A stretch of 64,000 nucleotides of DNA, from positions 62,001-126,000 of the forward strand of contig JAPQWV010000680.1 in NCBI GenBank assembly GCA_027422505.1, given 5' to 3'. Numbering within the stretch: position 1 is the first letter of the stretch; each line of letters begins with the position of its first letter. The notes beneath the pieces are model-generated. The model was not told the origin of the DNA. It saw only the letters and a list, made by a program, of their open reading frames with translations, and made no database searches. Below, piece after piece: positions 46,622 through 62,529 of this stretch. This DNA is from Craterostigma plantagineum. Its lineage: Eukaryota; Streptophyta; Magnoliopsida; Lamiales; Linderniaceae. The translations under genes were made by a program, and so were the position numbers.

Positions 46622-47429
46622 CAAACCCTAACCCATCGTCACCCACAGCCGCCACCCACCCCCCACACCACCATTTACACCCTCTCTTCAACAACAACCC
46701 CATATCACCCTCTAACCCCTCCCCCGCCTCCATTAGCGGAGGTTGGGGGAGCCCCCCTTTTAGTTTTTTAGTTTTTTTTTCTTTTCTGCTTTTCTCCTTT
46801 AATAAAAAAAAAAAAAAAAATTCGCTTCGCTCCATGACAGCACCCTCCAGTGTCGTCGACCGCCATCGCCGCTACCCGGGAAGCCCTCTTGTCGCCCTCT
46901 GCCCGTTGCCGTCCAAACGTTGCCACCAGCCCGCCCGCCACTCGCCAGCCCGCCCGCTCGCCTGTCAGCCCGCCCGCCTGTCCCTCCTCCAACGTTGGGC
47001 TGGGCTCAGCCATTGGCCGTCCCGCTCTCGCCATCCTTGAGTGTCCCATAGTGGGACATCGTTTCTCCCTACCCTTGGTCGGGAGCCTTTTCTCCTTTGT
47101 GGAGCTCTCAGTCCGATGAAGACAAAACCTAGAAGTCTAAGGCCAGGTTAAAGTGAAGAGTATAGTAGATTTAGCTTAATAGCTTTTTTTGTTATAGGTT
47201 CTTTAGTTCTTGGCTGTAGACAATGGGTTTTGTTTTTCTGTCGGTTTTGTGTCCCTTGTGGACCGTTTTCTCCCCATGTGGGAGTGTTTGTTCCCCTTGT
47301 GGGATGTCTGTTGCTCCTATGTGAGCCTTTGTTCTCCCGATTTTCGATGTATCGGTGAGACCTCTTGGGCTATTTAGCCCTGTATCTTTGTTATTAATGC
47401 AAGCTATCGTTTGGAAAAAAAAAAAAAAA
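46622..47429 (+). mobile_element. Poly-A retroposon, copy 2 (same unnamed family)
   Basis: Flanked by a perfect 16-bp direct repeat AATTGTGCCATTTATT (46606-46621 and 47430-47445) and ending in about 17 A. Shares with 23553-24308 the AAACCCTA start, the hairpin CCTCCATTAGCGGAGG flanked by C and G runs (46719-46750), the central block and the 3' hairpin GGGCTATTTAGCCC before CTGTATCTTTG. 808 bp. The perfect duplication and long A-tail suggest a younger insertion than copy 1. Confidence 0.85.
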
Positions 47430-47445
47430 AATTGTGCCATTTATT

Positions 47446-48781
47446 CTTTCTTCACCGTTGCGTTTCAAGACGATTAATGTGATACATAATAATTCGATAT
47501 TTGCTTTGGCCGTTTTTTGTAATTCAAGACATTCTACGTAGTTCTAAAACAGAAAACTTTTTTTTTTTTTTTGAAATCCGCAATGAGTTATGCTAGTATT
47601 TTATTTGTTATATAACGATATTTATTCGATAAGACTACAGAAATGATTGAAAGTATCTTTAGATTTTTTTTTTTAATCTCATTTTGTTCAAATATAACTC
47701 CCCGCGTTCGTTGAACTGAATAATTGCAGATATATCATTCAGTGGGCGTATCAACGCATGATAGGCGCTTTCCAATATTCGCGGTGCTTATATTATTCAT
47801 TTGATATGCTGCCTGAATTTTCCATTTATTTATTATTTTTAACATTTGGCATCATTTCATTTGTTTACCTTTTTTACACGAATAATTGGAAGATTTATTT
47901 AGAAACAACAATAGAAAAAAGAGGAGAGCATCCTCTCTTAAGTCTTATATATTCATTTAATTTAATGATTCATAGCATCCCACTTCGTAGTTTATAAGAA
48001 ATGCAAGTATAATAATCTTTGGCATATTATCAGCATATGCTCTACAACTATTCTAGAAGCTAGCTTATTTGTCAAATCTCAATTATTCAATTCTTCAATG
48101 CATGCTTTGATCCTAGAAATTCTTGCAGCGTACATGCGAACAATTAATATGGTAAAAGCTTAAGTCAAAGGTCAAAAGTCATTAAGATTGCATAAAAATA
48201 AAATGTAAAGTAGTCTACGCCGATGACTGAATACTGATAAGAGTTCACCTGGGCTGTTACGGGCCACTCTCTAATAACTTAGGCCCGCATTCATGTACGG
48301 GCTTACATCACCAACGGTCTCGGGCCCACATAATTTTACGGGATTAGGTCCCGAGAGTTTTCGCTAGTTATATTAGGTCCTTTAGTTTGTCGTATATTAA
48401 CAATTAGGTCCTTGGAAGGTCCTTCTATGTTCAATCGGGTGTTGATCTTAGTACGCTAATATTCTCTTGCCATATATGATCGTGATGATACCTTCCCCGC
48501 TTCAACACAGTAATTCGCAGTTGTTCTGCTCATTCCGATATATTCGTTCTCTTCGATCTCACTTCTGAGACGAATCTAAAGGTTTCAATCCTATAGATAA
48601 TCGATCTTTTAATAGCATTATATTCTATCTGATGCAATTCGTAATGTGCAGTGCTTAGATCCCTGACTAGAAAGGAATTAAACGAAAACTTTCTTGTTTT
48701 TTTAGGTTAACCTTATAAGATTTTGTTGCATTTGACGTTGGAAGAAGCGTTGAAAAGATACTTTTTTTGAGAGATACGGAT
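47446..48781 (+). promoter_or_regulatory. Upstream region of the PP2A B'' gene
   Basis: No gene recognised in the first 800 bp. At about 48250-48360 there are several GGGCC/TGGGC sites (CCTGGGCTGTTACGGGCC, TCGGGCCCAC), resembling site-II promoter elements of plant housekeeping genes. The 5' UTR probably contains an intron, since GT/AG-like signals occur between 48500 and 48720. Confidence 0.45.
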
Positions 48782-51700
48782 ATGGATTCCAAAGTTGATG
48801 CGGCGTGCCTCGATCAAGAGCTGTTGCAGCTTCAGGAACTGCCGGTTTTTGCGATCAAAGAGAATTGGCATGTCGCCGAGAATCTGTTCGATGTGTGGTT
48901 ATCGCGTCCTGAAACCAGTTCTCTGGTGATTACGTTATTTTCGGTCGATTACGTAAATAGATGGATTTTCTGTCGCTGGGAAACTGTTGATTTTCTAGAT
49001 GAACGACTTGGCTAAGATCCTAAATGCGAACTGCAGGTGAAATCGTTGATCAATAATGCAAAGGGCGGGGTTCAGCTTAAGGCGTCTGAAGCATCATCGA
49101 GCCCAAGTGCTTCAGCTGCCAATTCGATGCCTTCAATGTTTCCTACTGTAAGCACACCTCCGCTTTCCCCTAGAAATTCACCAGGTTCACCTCGGAATGC
49201 GAGAACGAGGCTTGGCCCATCTATTTTAGGTTCTCCCCTGAAGGCGGTGAATGAAACTCCAAAGGAGCTTGTACCTCAGGTTCCGTGTCATATTATATAT
49301 TGTTTGGATAAAATTTTGCAATTCTCTGCAGTCAACTGCTCATTTTTTTGTTTGTTGTTTTTGCTGCTATTGATATTCCAATCTTAATTTTAGTAAATGC
49401 AGTTCTATTTCCTCAATGGACTTTCACCATCAAATGAATTGAAAGAGCGATGCTTGTATAGAATTAATCAATTTTTCTATGGTCACACGGACGGGCTCCA
49501 GATTCAAGGTGAGTTCAACCATATATTAGTTTATCGTTTCTTATGAGTTTGAGTTCCAAATTATGTAGTCATCGGGACTTGCCTCATTATTGATGATGTT
49601 GGTTGTATAGATGCCACATTTTGTTTATTTGTATCCTTATGGCCTGCATATATCTTCTGATGGTGTAGCCGTTCTTTATTTAATTGCATATTCACTGGGT
49701 TTCAGAGTTCAAGTCATTAACACAAGAACTTTGCAAGCTTCCATCATTCTTCTCCACGGTTCTTTTCACGAAGATTGATGCTAAGTCCACTGGTTTGGTG
49801 ACTAGGTATTTTCTTTTACCTTCTCTTCAGTCTTGATCCTGAAATCACTTTTTCTGCTTAGTGTGGATTGTTATCGTTTCCCTTTATTTAAGAACATGCT
49901 TAAGAACGTAACAACCTAACAGAAAATTATCTCTGAAAAGTGGGTGTATATCCTGCCCCATAATTTATCATATGTTACCAGGGATGCATTTGTCGACTAT
50001 TGGATCAATAGAAACATGTTGACGAAAGACTTAGCAACCCAAGTTTACACGATCTTGAAACAACCCGATAGCAGATACTTGGTTCAGGTAGATTAGTAAC
50101 AATTATGAACTTATATTTAGTAGTTATATGACATATTGCTGCATTATATTTTTTGTTGATAAATTTGACATAGGATGACTTCAAACCCGTCCTTCGAGAA
50201 CTTTTGGAAACTCATCCAGGGTTGGAGTTCCTACAGAATACCCCTGAATTCCAAGAAAGATATTGTATGCTCTCTCTCTCTATCTATGTATAAGTACATA
50301 TATCCATATATATTATATCTTTATATATACATGGCAAGCATAGTACAGGGTGCTATTCTGATACACGGGTTCTCCGGTTTTCTACTTATTTTCTTTTGAA
50401 AGTCTGTTTTTTAATGGGGTGAATGATTGTTCTTTCCATGTTATGTCCAGCTGAGACTGTTATATACAGAATATTCTACTATGTGAATAGATTGGGCAAT
50501 GGTCATCTTACCCTCAAAGAGCTAAAACGTTCAAACTTAATTGATGCGATGCAACAAGCAGATGAAGAAGAGGACATCAACAAAGTGTTAAGGTGATTAG
50601 TGATGTTGCTTATCTTGTTTCTTTGACTGCTTTCCATTTGAAGTTCCAGGTAACCTGCTCTGTAGATTTTACAATTAGGGAATACAACAATGGTGCTTTC
50701 AAAAATCAAGGAGAGATTACTGAATCGGAAATGGTTAAACACATTATGCATATATGTTGCTTCTCCTGAAATTGTTATTTGCGAAATTTTATATTTCATC
50801 TTTCTGATTAATAAATGGAAGAAATATGTCTTGTGGAGACTTAGGTTTCAGCCGCCTCCTCTTCAACACCTGTATCGATCGTTTTTCTTTTTTTTTTGTC
50901 TGACTATATTATCATTATAACAGGTATTTCTCCTATGAACACTTCTATGTGATATATTGCAAATTCTGGGAGCTGGACACCGATCACGACTTTTTGATTG
51001 ACAAAGAAAATCTCATCAGATATGGAAACCATGCACTAACTTACAGGATAGTTGATAGAATTTTTTCTCAGGTCCGTGTTTTTTCTGCTGTCATCCTTAT
51101 CAGTTAAAGAAGTTACTTTATAATTTAGCAGCATTTTATCAATCTTTGAGTATGTTTATTTGAATTCGTAAGGTTCCAAGAAAGTTCACCTGTAAGGTTG
51201 AAGGAAAGATGGGATATGAAGATTTTGTTTATTTCATTTTGTCAGAGGAGGATAAATCGTCTGAACCTAGCCTTGAGTACTGGTGGGTGATTTGGATAAG
51301 CAAATCAGTATTAGTTAGATACTGTACAATACTTGTTTTCGTTTCTGTGGAGCTCTCTTTGAGATGATAAGCGAAGTGAATATGTATAACATAATACTAG
51401 CTAATCAATCATTGCTTGTTTTATGATGATTGAGGAGATGCGATGGGTTACTTCATATTTTGCGAGGGTTGTTGTCTATCCTCTGCAGAGAATAAGTGGA
51501 TTATCAAGAGCTCGTTATGATTAACTCTTATCAAAATTTGGTGCTCGTCTAGTTATGAGATAGACTATCAATAATTGCCACACATTTTCCCCGATTTGGT
51601 TGCTTGGAAAGAGCTGTAAGTTTTTTCATGATCCATGGATGAATGATATGATTCTTGGGGTGGGAGCATGATAAAAATAGCAAATAAAAATATTCTTTTA

Positions 51701-52384
51701 TAAGTTTCATGCATTAATGGTACTCTATTTTGTTTTCTATTTCTTGATTTTTCCTCAGGTTCAAGTGTGTAGACTTAGATGGGAATGGTGTTATTACAAG
51801 GAGTGAGATACAGTTCTTTTTTGAAGAGCAGATGCACAGAATAGAGTGTATGGCCCAAGAACCTATTCTTTTTGAGGATATTTTATGCCAGATATTTGAC
51901 ATGATTCATCCAGAGGTGAACTTCTACAGAAAATGTTGTTGTGTCTTTTGGTCTATCGATTGTACCAGATGGATCATATCCTTCCCTGTCCCAACATTGC
52001 CTAACAATCAAATTATACTTTTTGCAGGACGAACACCATTTTACTTTACGCGATTTTAAAGGGAAAAAATTAGCCAGCAGCGTCTTCAATATCCTATTCA
52101 ACCTTAACAAGTTCATGGCATTTGAGACTCGTGATCCGTTTCTAATTCGCCAGGTAAATCTATTCTCACAAACATGGCCACCTACCATGTTTTCTTAGAA
52201 CCATTTTTTGGACCTTTTTTAATTTTGCACTAAATTCCCGTAGGAGCGTGAGAACCCACATTTGACGGAGTGGGACCGCTTTGCTCACAGAGAATACATT
52301 CGACTTTCGATGGAGGAAGATGCTGAGGACACCTCTAACGGAAGTGCTGAGGTGTGGGATGGATCTCTTGAAGCGCCTTTTTGA
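48782..52384 (+). CDS. PP2A regulatory subunit B'' (EF-hand family)
   Basis: Twelve exons (48782-48925, 49037-49279, 49403-49508, 49706-49805, 49982-50087, 50174-50264, 50451-50592, 50924-51071, 51173-51282, 51759-51915, 52028-52153, 52244-52384) give 535 aa, the usual B'' length, all in phase. After a Ser/Pro-rich N-terminus ([17 protein letters not shown]) comes the PR72-like core: [20 protein letters not shown], a first EF-hand-like loop ([19 protein letters not shown]), [20 protein letters not shown], and a canonical EF hand [12 protein letters not shown]. It targets the PP2A A/C core to substrates in a calcium-influenced way. This is the generic plant B'' type, not TON2/FASS, whose sequence is different. 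The acidic C-terminus ends SLEAPF. Confidence 0.95.
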
Positions 52385-53089
52385 GTTCTACTTTGGTGAG
52401 AAATCTTTTTCATATTAAGGTGTAATTTTTGTTCGCCTGCTTTCGACTTAACCTTCAGATTAGATTTGTGCATCGTATTCTTTAGACATCTGCACTTTCC
52501 ACCAAGCACTTAGTTTGATTCATCGATATCGAATTTGACGAGCTTTCCTAATTCCATGTTTCTACTCAGAGCTGGTGAAGACGCACCAATTATCGATTTT
52601 TCTATGGGAAGGTGAAACGGATTCAATATTATCTTTCAATCCCACGAGTAATTTATGTCCCGAAAGTCCCAACTAGAGTCTACTTGTGGCATTCTTGCAA
52701 AGTAAAAAGCTTTGCCAGTTCTCGCCTTAGTTCAGGATAACTGTTCTTTTGCTAAGTTTTTGTCATTATGTATTTACATTTTTTGGAGCGCAAGAAGATC
52801 ACATTTTCTATCCTCAAAATTCTCCTTTGACCGTAAACATACTCTCCATGTTAAGTTTATTGAGTTCCTTTTGCATCATTCGTGTAGTGGGTGTTTACAT
52901 ACTCAGTCTTTTCGAGAAAACGAAAAATCAAGGCAAAACCAAGATTCAAGTAACATCACATTTTTCATACTTAGGAACTTGTAATCCAAGCGAGCCTTTT
53001 CTCACATTTCGACGACCAAAGAAGTCCCATCCTCATCAAGTCGTACTTCACTGCAAAGAAATACGAAAATATCTTCCCTCGGCAATCAT
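52385..53089. other. Region between tail-to-tail genes
   Basis: Holds the 3' UTR of the B'' gene and presumably that of the CDC5-like gene. No other gene recognised. Confidence 0.5.
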
Positions 53090-57014
<3,925 letters not shown>

Positions 57015-58795
57015 ATGGCTATAAAAGATATTTTTAATTAAATAAACCAAAAAAAATTATCATTAACAAAATAAACAGAAATTCAAATCTATTAATAAAA
57101 TAGCGAGCTTCGTAATTCCATATTACGAGTTACGTAACTCGTAATCCAGGATTACGAGTTACTGTCCGTGCTGGCGCGTGCGTCATACGTGGAGTAACTC
57201 GTAATCCCAGATTACGAGTTAGATTTGGTTTTGAATAAAACCCTACGTCGCGAAGAAGACGAGCCGACGCGACCCCACTGCGACGAAGCGACGACGACGA
57301 CGAACGCCTGCCGAGCCCACTGCGCCGCCGCCTGCCATGACGAAGAAGCCACCGCGAAGTCATTTGTCCCAAGCCGAGACGCTGCCCCGTCGCGCCGCCA
57401 CGTCCGACTGCCCTGCCCCGCCGCGCCGCCCCGTCCCACTGCCCGGCCTCCCGAGACGCTTCCCCGTCGCGCCGCCCCGCGTTGCCCCGCCGCGCCGCCC
57501 TGCCCCGCCGCCCGCCGCCCCTCCCTGCCCCGCCGCACCGACCCGTCCCACTGCACGGCCACCCGAGACACTGTCCCCCCATCCCGTATCAACCCGTCCC
57601 GCTATCCCGTCTCAACCCACTGCCCCGCCGCCGGCCGACCCCACTGTCCGCCGCCCCGCGCTGCCCCACTGCCCGGACCCTGCGACCCTCCGGCCCGCTG
57701 CGACCCGCCGACCCTCGCCAAGACGACGTCCGCGTGAATAATTAGGTTAGCCCGTTACGATCCGAAATCTAATTTTTTTTTGCGTTAATTTCATTATTAT
57801 CAAATATTTTTTATTGATTGTTGATTTGTTTGATTTGTTGTTTTTATTTGGACATATGTGAGGATTTTGCCTTTTCAGCCAGTACGGGGTGATCTTCGTA
57901 TCACGATGGAGCCCCAGGTCGTCGACGGGATACTCTTACCGGTCCCGCCACATGCTGCGAGGTCTGGTCGTTCTTCCGAAAGTTGTGAAATTTTATTACA
58001 ATCTTAATTTTATAAATGTTGTATAAATATTTGACAGGTGGAACTCATTCTTCGATTTTACTACGTCGACGAATTCGAACGTACGCACGCTCCGCGAGTG
58101 CATTGATCGCATGCAGCCGCATCAATTTGCGTGGACTCCGTACAACATGGCGGCTCCAGAGATTGCCGCTCTTCCTCCAGCGTGCTTACCGATCGCTTGT
58201 CGATCGAGGTGTCCACTGATATTCTTCAATATCGTGGAGTTCCACTACCCTGAACGAGTACTGCGGCAGTTCGGAATAGTCCAAGGAATTCCCATTATTC
58301 CGCCGTATTGAGATACGAATCTTCATATGTACGAGCGTCGACAGCGGTCGGGGATGGATTGGAGAATACATCATGCAGGCTGGATTGAGTTATGAGATGA
58401 ACGAGAGGACGCCGTCGTGAATGGTCATCCAGCGACTACCTTCAGCTCGGTCGAGGACGGATATTTCGAGTGGTACCATCGGATCACTCTACTCTACATA
58501 TCTCCTCATGCGAGGGAGATGTCACAGGGCTTCCAGATGGGGGATGCCGTGTTTATGTCGACCATCGTAAGTTTAATTTATGTACCAACTGGTCAGATGA
58601 GGGAGTGTTACCTTTGCCACGTCAGGTCAACTGGTCAGCGGACCAGAGTAATTCGTACTCCCAGAATACGAGTTACTAACTCGTATTCTGGGAGTACGAA
58701 TGTTGCTATTTTATTAATGCTTTTCCTTTTACATTTATTTTGTTAATGATATTTTTTTTTGGTTTATTTAATTAAAAATACCGCTATAAAATGCT
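57015..58795. mobile_element. Inverted-repeat DNA transposon with plant-mobile-domain fragment
   Basis: The left end (ATATTTTTAATTAAATAAAC, CATTAACAAAATAAA, ATTAATAAAATAGC, then ATTACGAGTTA) is matched in the same order by the reverse complement of the right end (58680-58790), an inverted repeat of roughly 120 bp. Inside each end are near-perfect palindromes of the type TAACTCGTAAT...ATTACGAGTTA (57123-57218; 58649-58700). The interior has a C-rich low-complexity tract (57240-57740) and a PMD coding remnant. Boundaries are approximate because no clean target duplication was found. Class probably MULE-like (inference). Confidence 0.65.
57880..58570 (+). pseudogene. Plant mobile domain (PMD, aminotransferase-like) fragment
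   Basis: After TTTTCAG the text reads through STG...MEPQVVDGILLPVPPHA. A second exon starting about 58038 gives WNSFFDFTTSTNSNVRTLRE, DRMQPHQFAWTPYNMAAPEI and PLIFFNIVEFHYPERVLRQF, the conserved core of MAIN-like/PMD proteins. A stop follows PPY (58308), with further matching text (ERRQRSGMDWRIHHAGW, WYHRITLLYISPHARE) downstream. PMD proteins occur in transposons and in a few host genes (MAIN, MAIL1); this copy is a transposon remnant. Confidence 0.7.
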
Positions 58796-58929
58796 ATTTT
58801 ATTCTGTCAATTCATTTACTATTTAACAACTTAATTTATATTAATTAAATGTACCATGATTTGTCAGTATATTACAATTTTGTCCTCAAATTAATTTTCT
58901 ATAACAAATTAATAAAATTAAATTGATAA

Positions 58930-59472
58930 CCGAAAAAAAATCGGTCCGGTTTCGGTTTTTTACCCCGGTAAACCGAACCAAACCGAATAACCGAATTCTT
59001 TTTTTTTCAATTTTAATACATATATATTATTATATATGTATATAAAATGATATACTTTTATATGTCTTATTTAATAAATTAATAATATACCCACCATATT
59101 CAATAAATATGGAAAATATTAGGTAAATCATAAATTTATTCAAATATATATATATATATATATATGATAATATATATGTATAATATAAATAAAATTAATA
59201 TATTTACTAAAATATGGAAAAATGGGGTAAATGAAAATTTTATACAAATAAAAATATTATAATAAAAATATATAATTAAAATCATATTAATATTATTGTT
59301 TTTTATATTTTATTAAAATTCGGTTTTTTGGTCGGTTAACCGAACCAAACCGAAAAAAATTCGGTAAAAACCGAACCGAACCGAATTGTTTCGGTTTATG
59401 AAATTCTTGAACCGAACTTTCGGTTGACCGAAAGTTCGGTTCGGTTCGGTTATTACCGAATGAACACCCCTA
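58930..59472. repeat. ACCGAACC repeat element
   Basis: Dense in AACCGAACCAAACCGAA and its complement, with an AT-rich core. It ends CCGAATGAACACCCCT, the inverted form of the widespread plant terminus AGGGGTGTTCATTCGG. No coding capacity; the left end is not resolved. Confidence 0.55.
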
Positions 59473-60115
59473 CCGCCGTCGACGAAATTTCATCATGCCG
59501 ACCACCTCCTTCCGCTCGTGCCGTCGCCGGACAACGATCGATAAGCCTCTTGAACATTGGGTTCTCGATTTTGGGCGTTGATTTTGCCAGATAAGCTTTT
59601 CTTTTGCTTTGGGTTTGGTTAATCGATTTCACGATTTTGTTCAAGCCCAAATCCGGGAGCTCAATGCGATCCAAGAGCTCGATATAAGGGTGAATTGTTA
59701 GGATTTGATACTAATTGAGGTAATCCAGCGAGATTATGGATTTTTTTTTTATATAATTGTTAAGACGTACCATTTCGCATGTATATTATGTACCATTGTA
59801 TGCTGTTTTACCGTACCTAAATATATGATGCGATACAGTCCGATTGTACATTTATGTTATGTAGTATCTCTGTGTATTTATATTACCTACCAAGTTACTT
59901 GTCTGCACGGTACCAAAATGTTCGATTTTGCAGTACCAATCTAAACTATACAGCGTACCATAGGTTGCCATATTATATGAAAATAAGGCATCTGCAAATT
60001 CGGTTGGTGGCGGGACGTTATTTGCAATGTGTGAGTATAAAAGGGACTCTTCCTTACTATTAATCAATGCAGCAACGACGCTTATCGGTATGTACGTATC
60101 CCTCCAAGAAGGTGG
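59473..60115. other. Intergenic stretch with GTACC-like motifs
   Basis: 59473-59690 is GC-richer and may be a gene scrap (minus strand reads ELPDLGLNKIVKSIN...), not identified. 59768-59965 carries repeated GTACCA/GTACC units like those of the elements at 3728 and 5404, and may be the subterminal region of the MULE that follows. Confidence 0.35.
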
Positions 60116-62475
60116 TTGGATATCGATTCCTGGCATGACTCAATAAAGTATCAAGTTCCATTCCAAAGTTTGTACTCGACATTGAAAGAAAATGCGCATG
60201 TTTTCAATATGTATGAACTGTTTATTCGATACAAATTTTCAATAATACTGATGAAAGTGGAACGTGCCGATGAATGTGGTACAAGTGGCCCGACGAACAG
60301 GGTTGGTTTTATTTTATTGTTGTTAAACTTTAAATTTAGGGTTTTCATATTGATGATTGATAACATTACTTGTAGTACGGAAGTGAACGGACAATCTATT
60401 GAGTTTGATTTTGAAAGAAACACAGTAGATGCATGGAGTCATTGCATTCAGGGAGATGGACAAATCTTTAGAGATGCAAATGAATTTTGACGGAATCTGA
60501 AGAACTACTCCATTGCAATCCGAAAAAACTTTGTCTATACAAAGAACGAGCGTAAGAAAATCATTGCCGTTTGCAAGGATGAGACGTTCAAGTGGCGGAT
60601 ATATGCATCGCCTTATAGATGCGATAATTCGTTTGCCATTCGGAGATCCAATATACAACACAGTTGTGGTGAAGATACTCTTAGGAGTCGTGATCATCCG
60701 CGACCGGACGCGCCGTGGGTAGGGAACATAGTGAAAGAGAGGATCCGAGATGAGCCATCGTATCGTCCCGTTGCCATGGTTAAAGACATCCTAAGGGACT
60801 ATGGAGTTGAAGTGGGGTACCATAAGGCGTATAGATGCAAAGAAAGTGACACTGGGCAGAGAGTTGAAGCGAAGATGGTCACGGCCGTGACACCCTATGC
60901 AATTGGTCGTGACACATGGCAGAAAGTGACGAGACGCGAGCAATGAGGGTCACGACCGTGACGGCCCATGTCCCAGACCGTGACCGTTACGGGAATCAGT
61001 ATAAAAAGCCCAATTTTGACCCAGAAAAGAGGACACTTACTGGAGATCAACCCTAAATTCTCCAGAGACGAAAAAAGAGTGAAAAGAACAGGAAATCCCG
61101 TCCCGGAGCGCAAGAGACGGACCAACGAAGAATTCATGCCGAATTTAAACGAAGAGCGAAGATCCTTCCACGAGACCACCTCAGATTCATTAGTAGGAAA
61201 GATCATGAGTTCTTCGCCGTATCTATTAATTGTTCCGTTGTTTTTCCTTCAATCATGAGTAGCTAAATCCTTTTTGTGTTTGGGATTAGATGAACGCTAG
61301 GATATTTCGTAGTTAAGACGTATGTTATCGTGACTCGTGTTTATGACTATTTATCGTTCTAAAAGTTGTTTCGTTGCTTTAATATGTCTATGTATTAAAG
61401 TGATCGTGTGGAAAAACGTTTAGGCGACAGCTAAACAACGTTTAGGCCGTTCGTAGAAGATAGGATTCGAGTATAGGGCGAAAGCAAATACTCGATCCTC
61501 GTCGTTAGTAATTACTGAATTTTAGATCCCCGCGAGCGTTTAGGGCGACAGCAAACTCGCGAGCGGGTAGGAAATTACTGCGATCTAGTCAGAATCACGT
61601 AGGAATGATTTTATTGTCTTAGCCGATAGTACCTAGCGGGATTTGAATCCCGAGCACATCTTTATCATCTGAAAGCTTCTTACCAGTTTTAAGCGTGTTA
61701 TTTGAATCTCTAGTTGATTTAGGAGTAATCTGTTAAGATATTTCGTAAAACCATCAACTTATTTTATTTAGGCTAAATATCGAGTCGATAGGTCACTACT
61801 AGTACTTAATTTATTCCTCGTGTTCGATACTCGTTTACTCACTTTACTGCACTACACACGATAGGTCCACTGCCTATTGCACGGTGGTGATAGTAATTAG
61901 GTATTCGTTTTATTTTATCACTTGTCGCACTTGCACATTACACCACGTGTCGATCAATGCAAACGAAGACTTGTTCACGATTGCCTTTGGCGTTGTAGCG
62001 TTGAGGATGATGAAAATTAGGAGAGGTTGTTTGCTAAGTTGAGGAGCATGTTTCATCATTACTCGTCGACATTGAGGGAGCTGACGTTCTTCTCAGATCG
62101 GCATCCGAGTATTATTAAAGCTGTTTCTATATCATTTCCAAGAAGTCGTCATGCATATTGCTTGGGCCATCTGGTTGACAACTTCAAGAAAGAGGTAATT
62201 GTTTAGTAATGTTTAAACTACATTTGTGAATACGATGCAAATAAATTGTTTTTAATTTTTTCAGGTGATGAAACATTACCCGAAGCACAACAAGAAACAT
62301 TGGTCATCCATCTTAAAAAAGCGGCTTATGCAACTACTTCGGTTCAGTTTCAGACTCACATCGCCAGCATCATCGCGTCTATGCTAATTGCACAGACTTT
62401 TATTGAGAGATCAGATCCAACATGTTGGGCAAATGCGTTATTCGACGGGAATAGGTGGGGAGTTATTAACAACCA
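60116..62475 (+). pseudogene. MuDR/MURA-type transposase of a second Ulp1-MULE, degenerate
   Basis: The N-terminal DNA-binding region is clear at about 60390-60830 (GDGQIFRDANEF, NLKNYSIAIRKNFVYTKNER, KIIAVCKDETFKWRIYASPY, EPSYRPVAMVKDILRDYGVE). Coding text resumes at 61960-62475 (DLFTIAFGVV, SDRHPSII, AYCLGHLVDNFKKE, VMKHYPKHNKKHW, DGNRWGVINNQ). Here the second catalytic motif SDR is intact. Lesions: TGA at 60488-60490 where Arg is expected, loss of about 130 residues including the first catalytic Asp region, an LTR-like insertion (60847-~61950), frameshifts after 61990, and truncation of the 3' part at about 62478. Confidence 0.85.
60847..61950 (+). mobile_element. LTR-like insertion inside the second transposase gene
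   Basis: Non-coding 1.1-kb block separating two parts of the transposase. It starts around TGACACTGGGCAG and has a clear TATA box (CAGTATAAAAAGCCC, 60996-61010). Just upstream of the TATA are inverted repeats GTCACGGCCGTGAC and GTCACGACCGTGAC. Further on are duplicated phrases (AGGGCGAAAGCAAA..CTCG, AGGGCGACAGCAAACTCG). It looks like a retrotransposon LTR. The right boundary and target duplication are not resolved. Confidence 0.5.
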
Positions 62476-62529
62476 ACCAAGCAGATCCAAAACATTGAAG
62501 AAAACGTACCTAAGCTTCTTCGCTTTAAG

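Noticed and set aside
57130..57745. Several long open frames on both strands rich in Pro/Arg/Gly
   Set aside because: They come from a C-rich low-complexity tract inside a transposon; all frames are open because AT-containing stops are rare there. No domain is recognisable.
61628..61650. tRNA gene on the minus strand
   Set aside because: A T-arm-like hairpin (GGGATTCAAATCCC) is present, but no acceptor, D or anticodon arms can be drawn around it.
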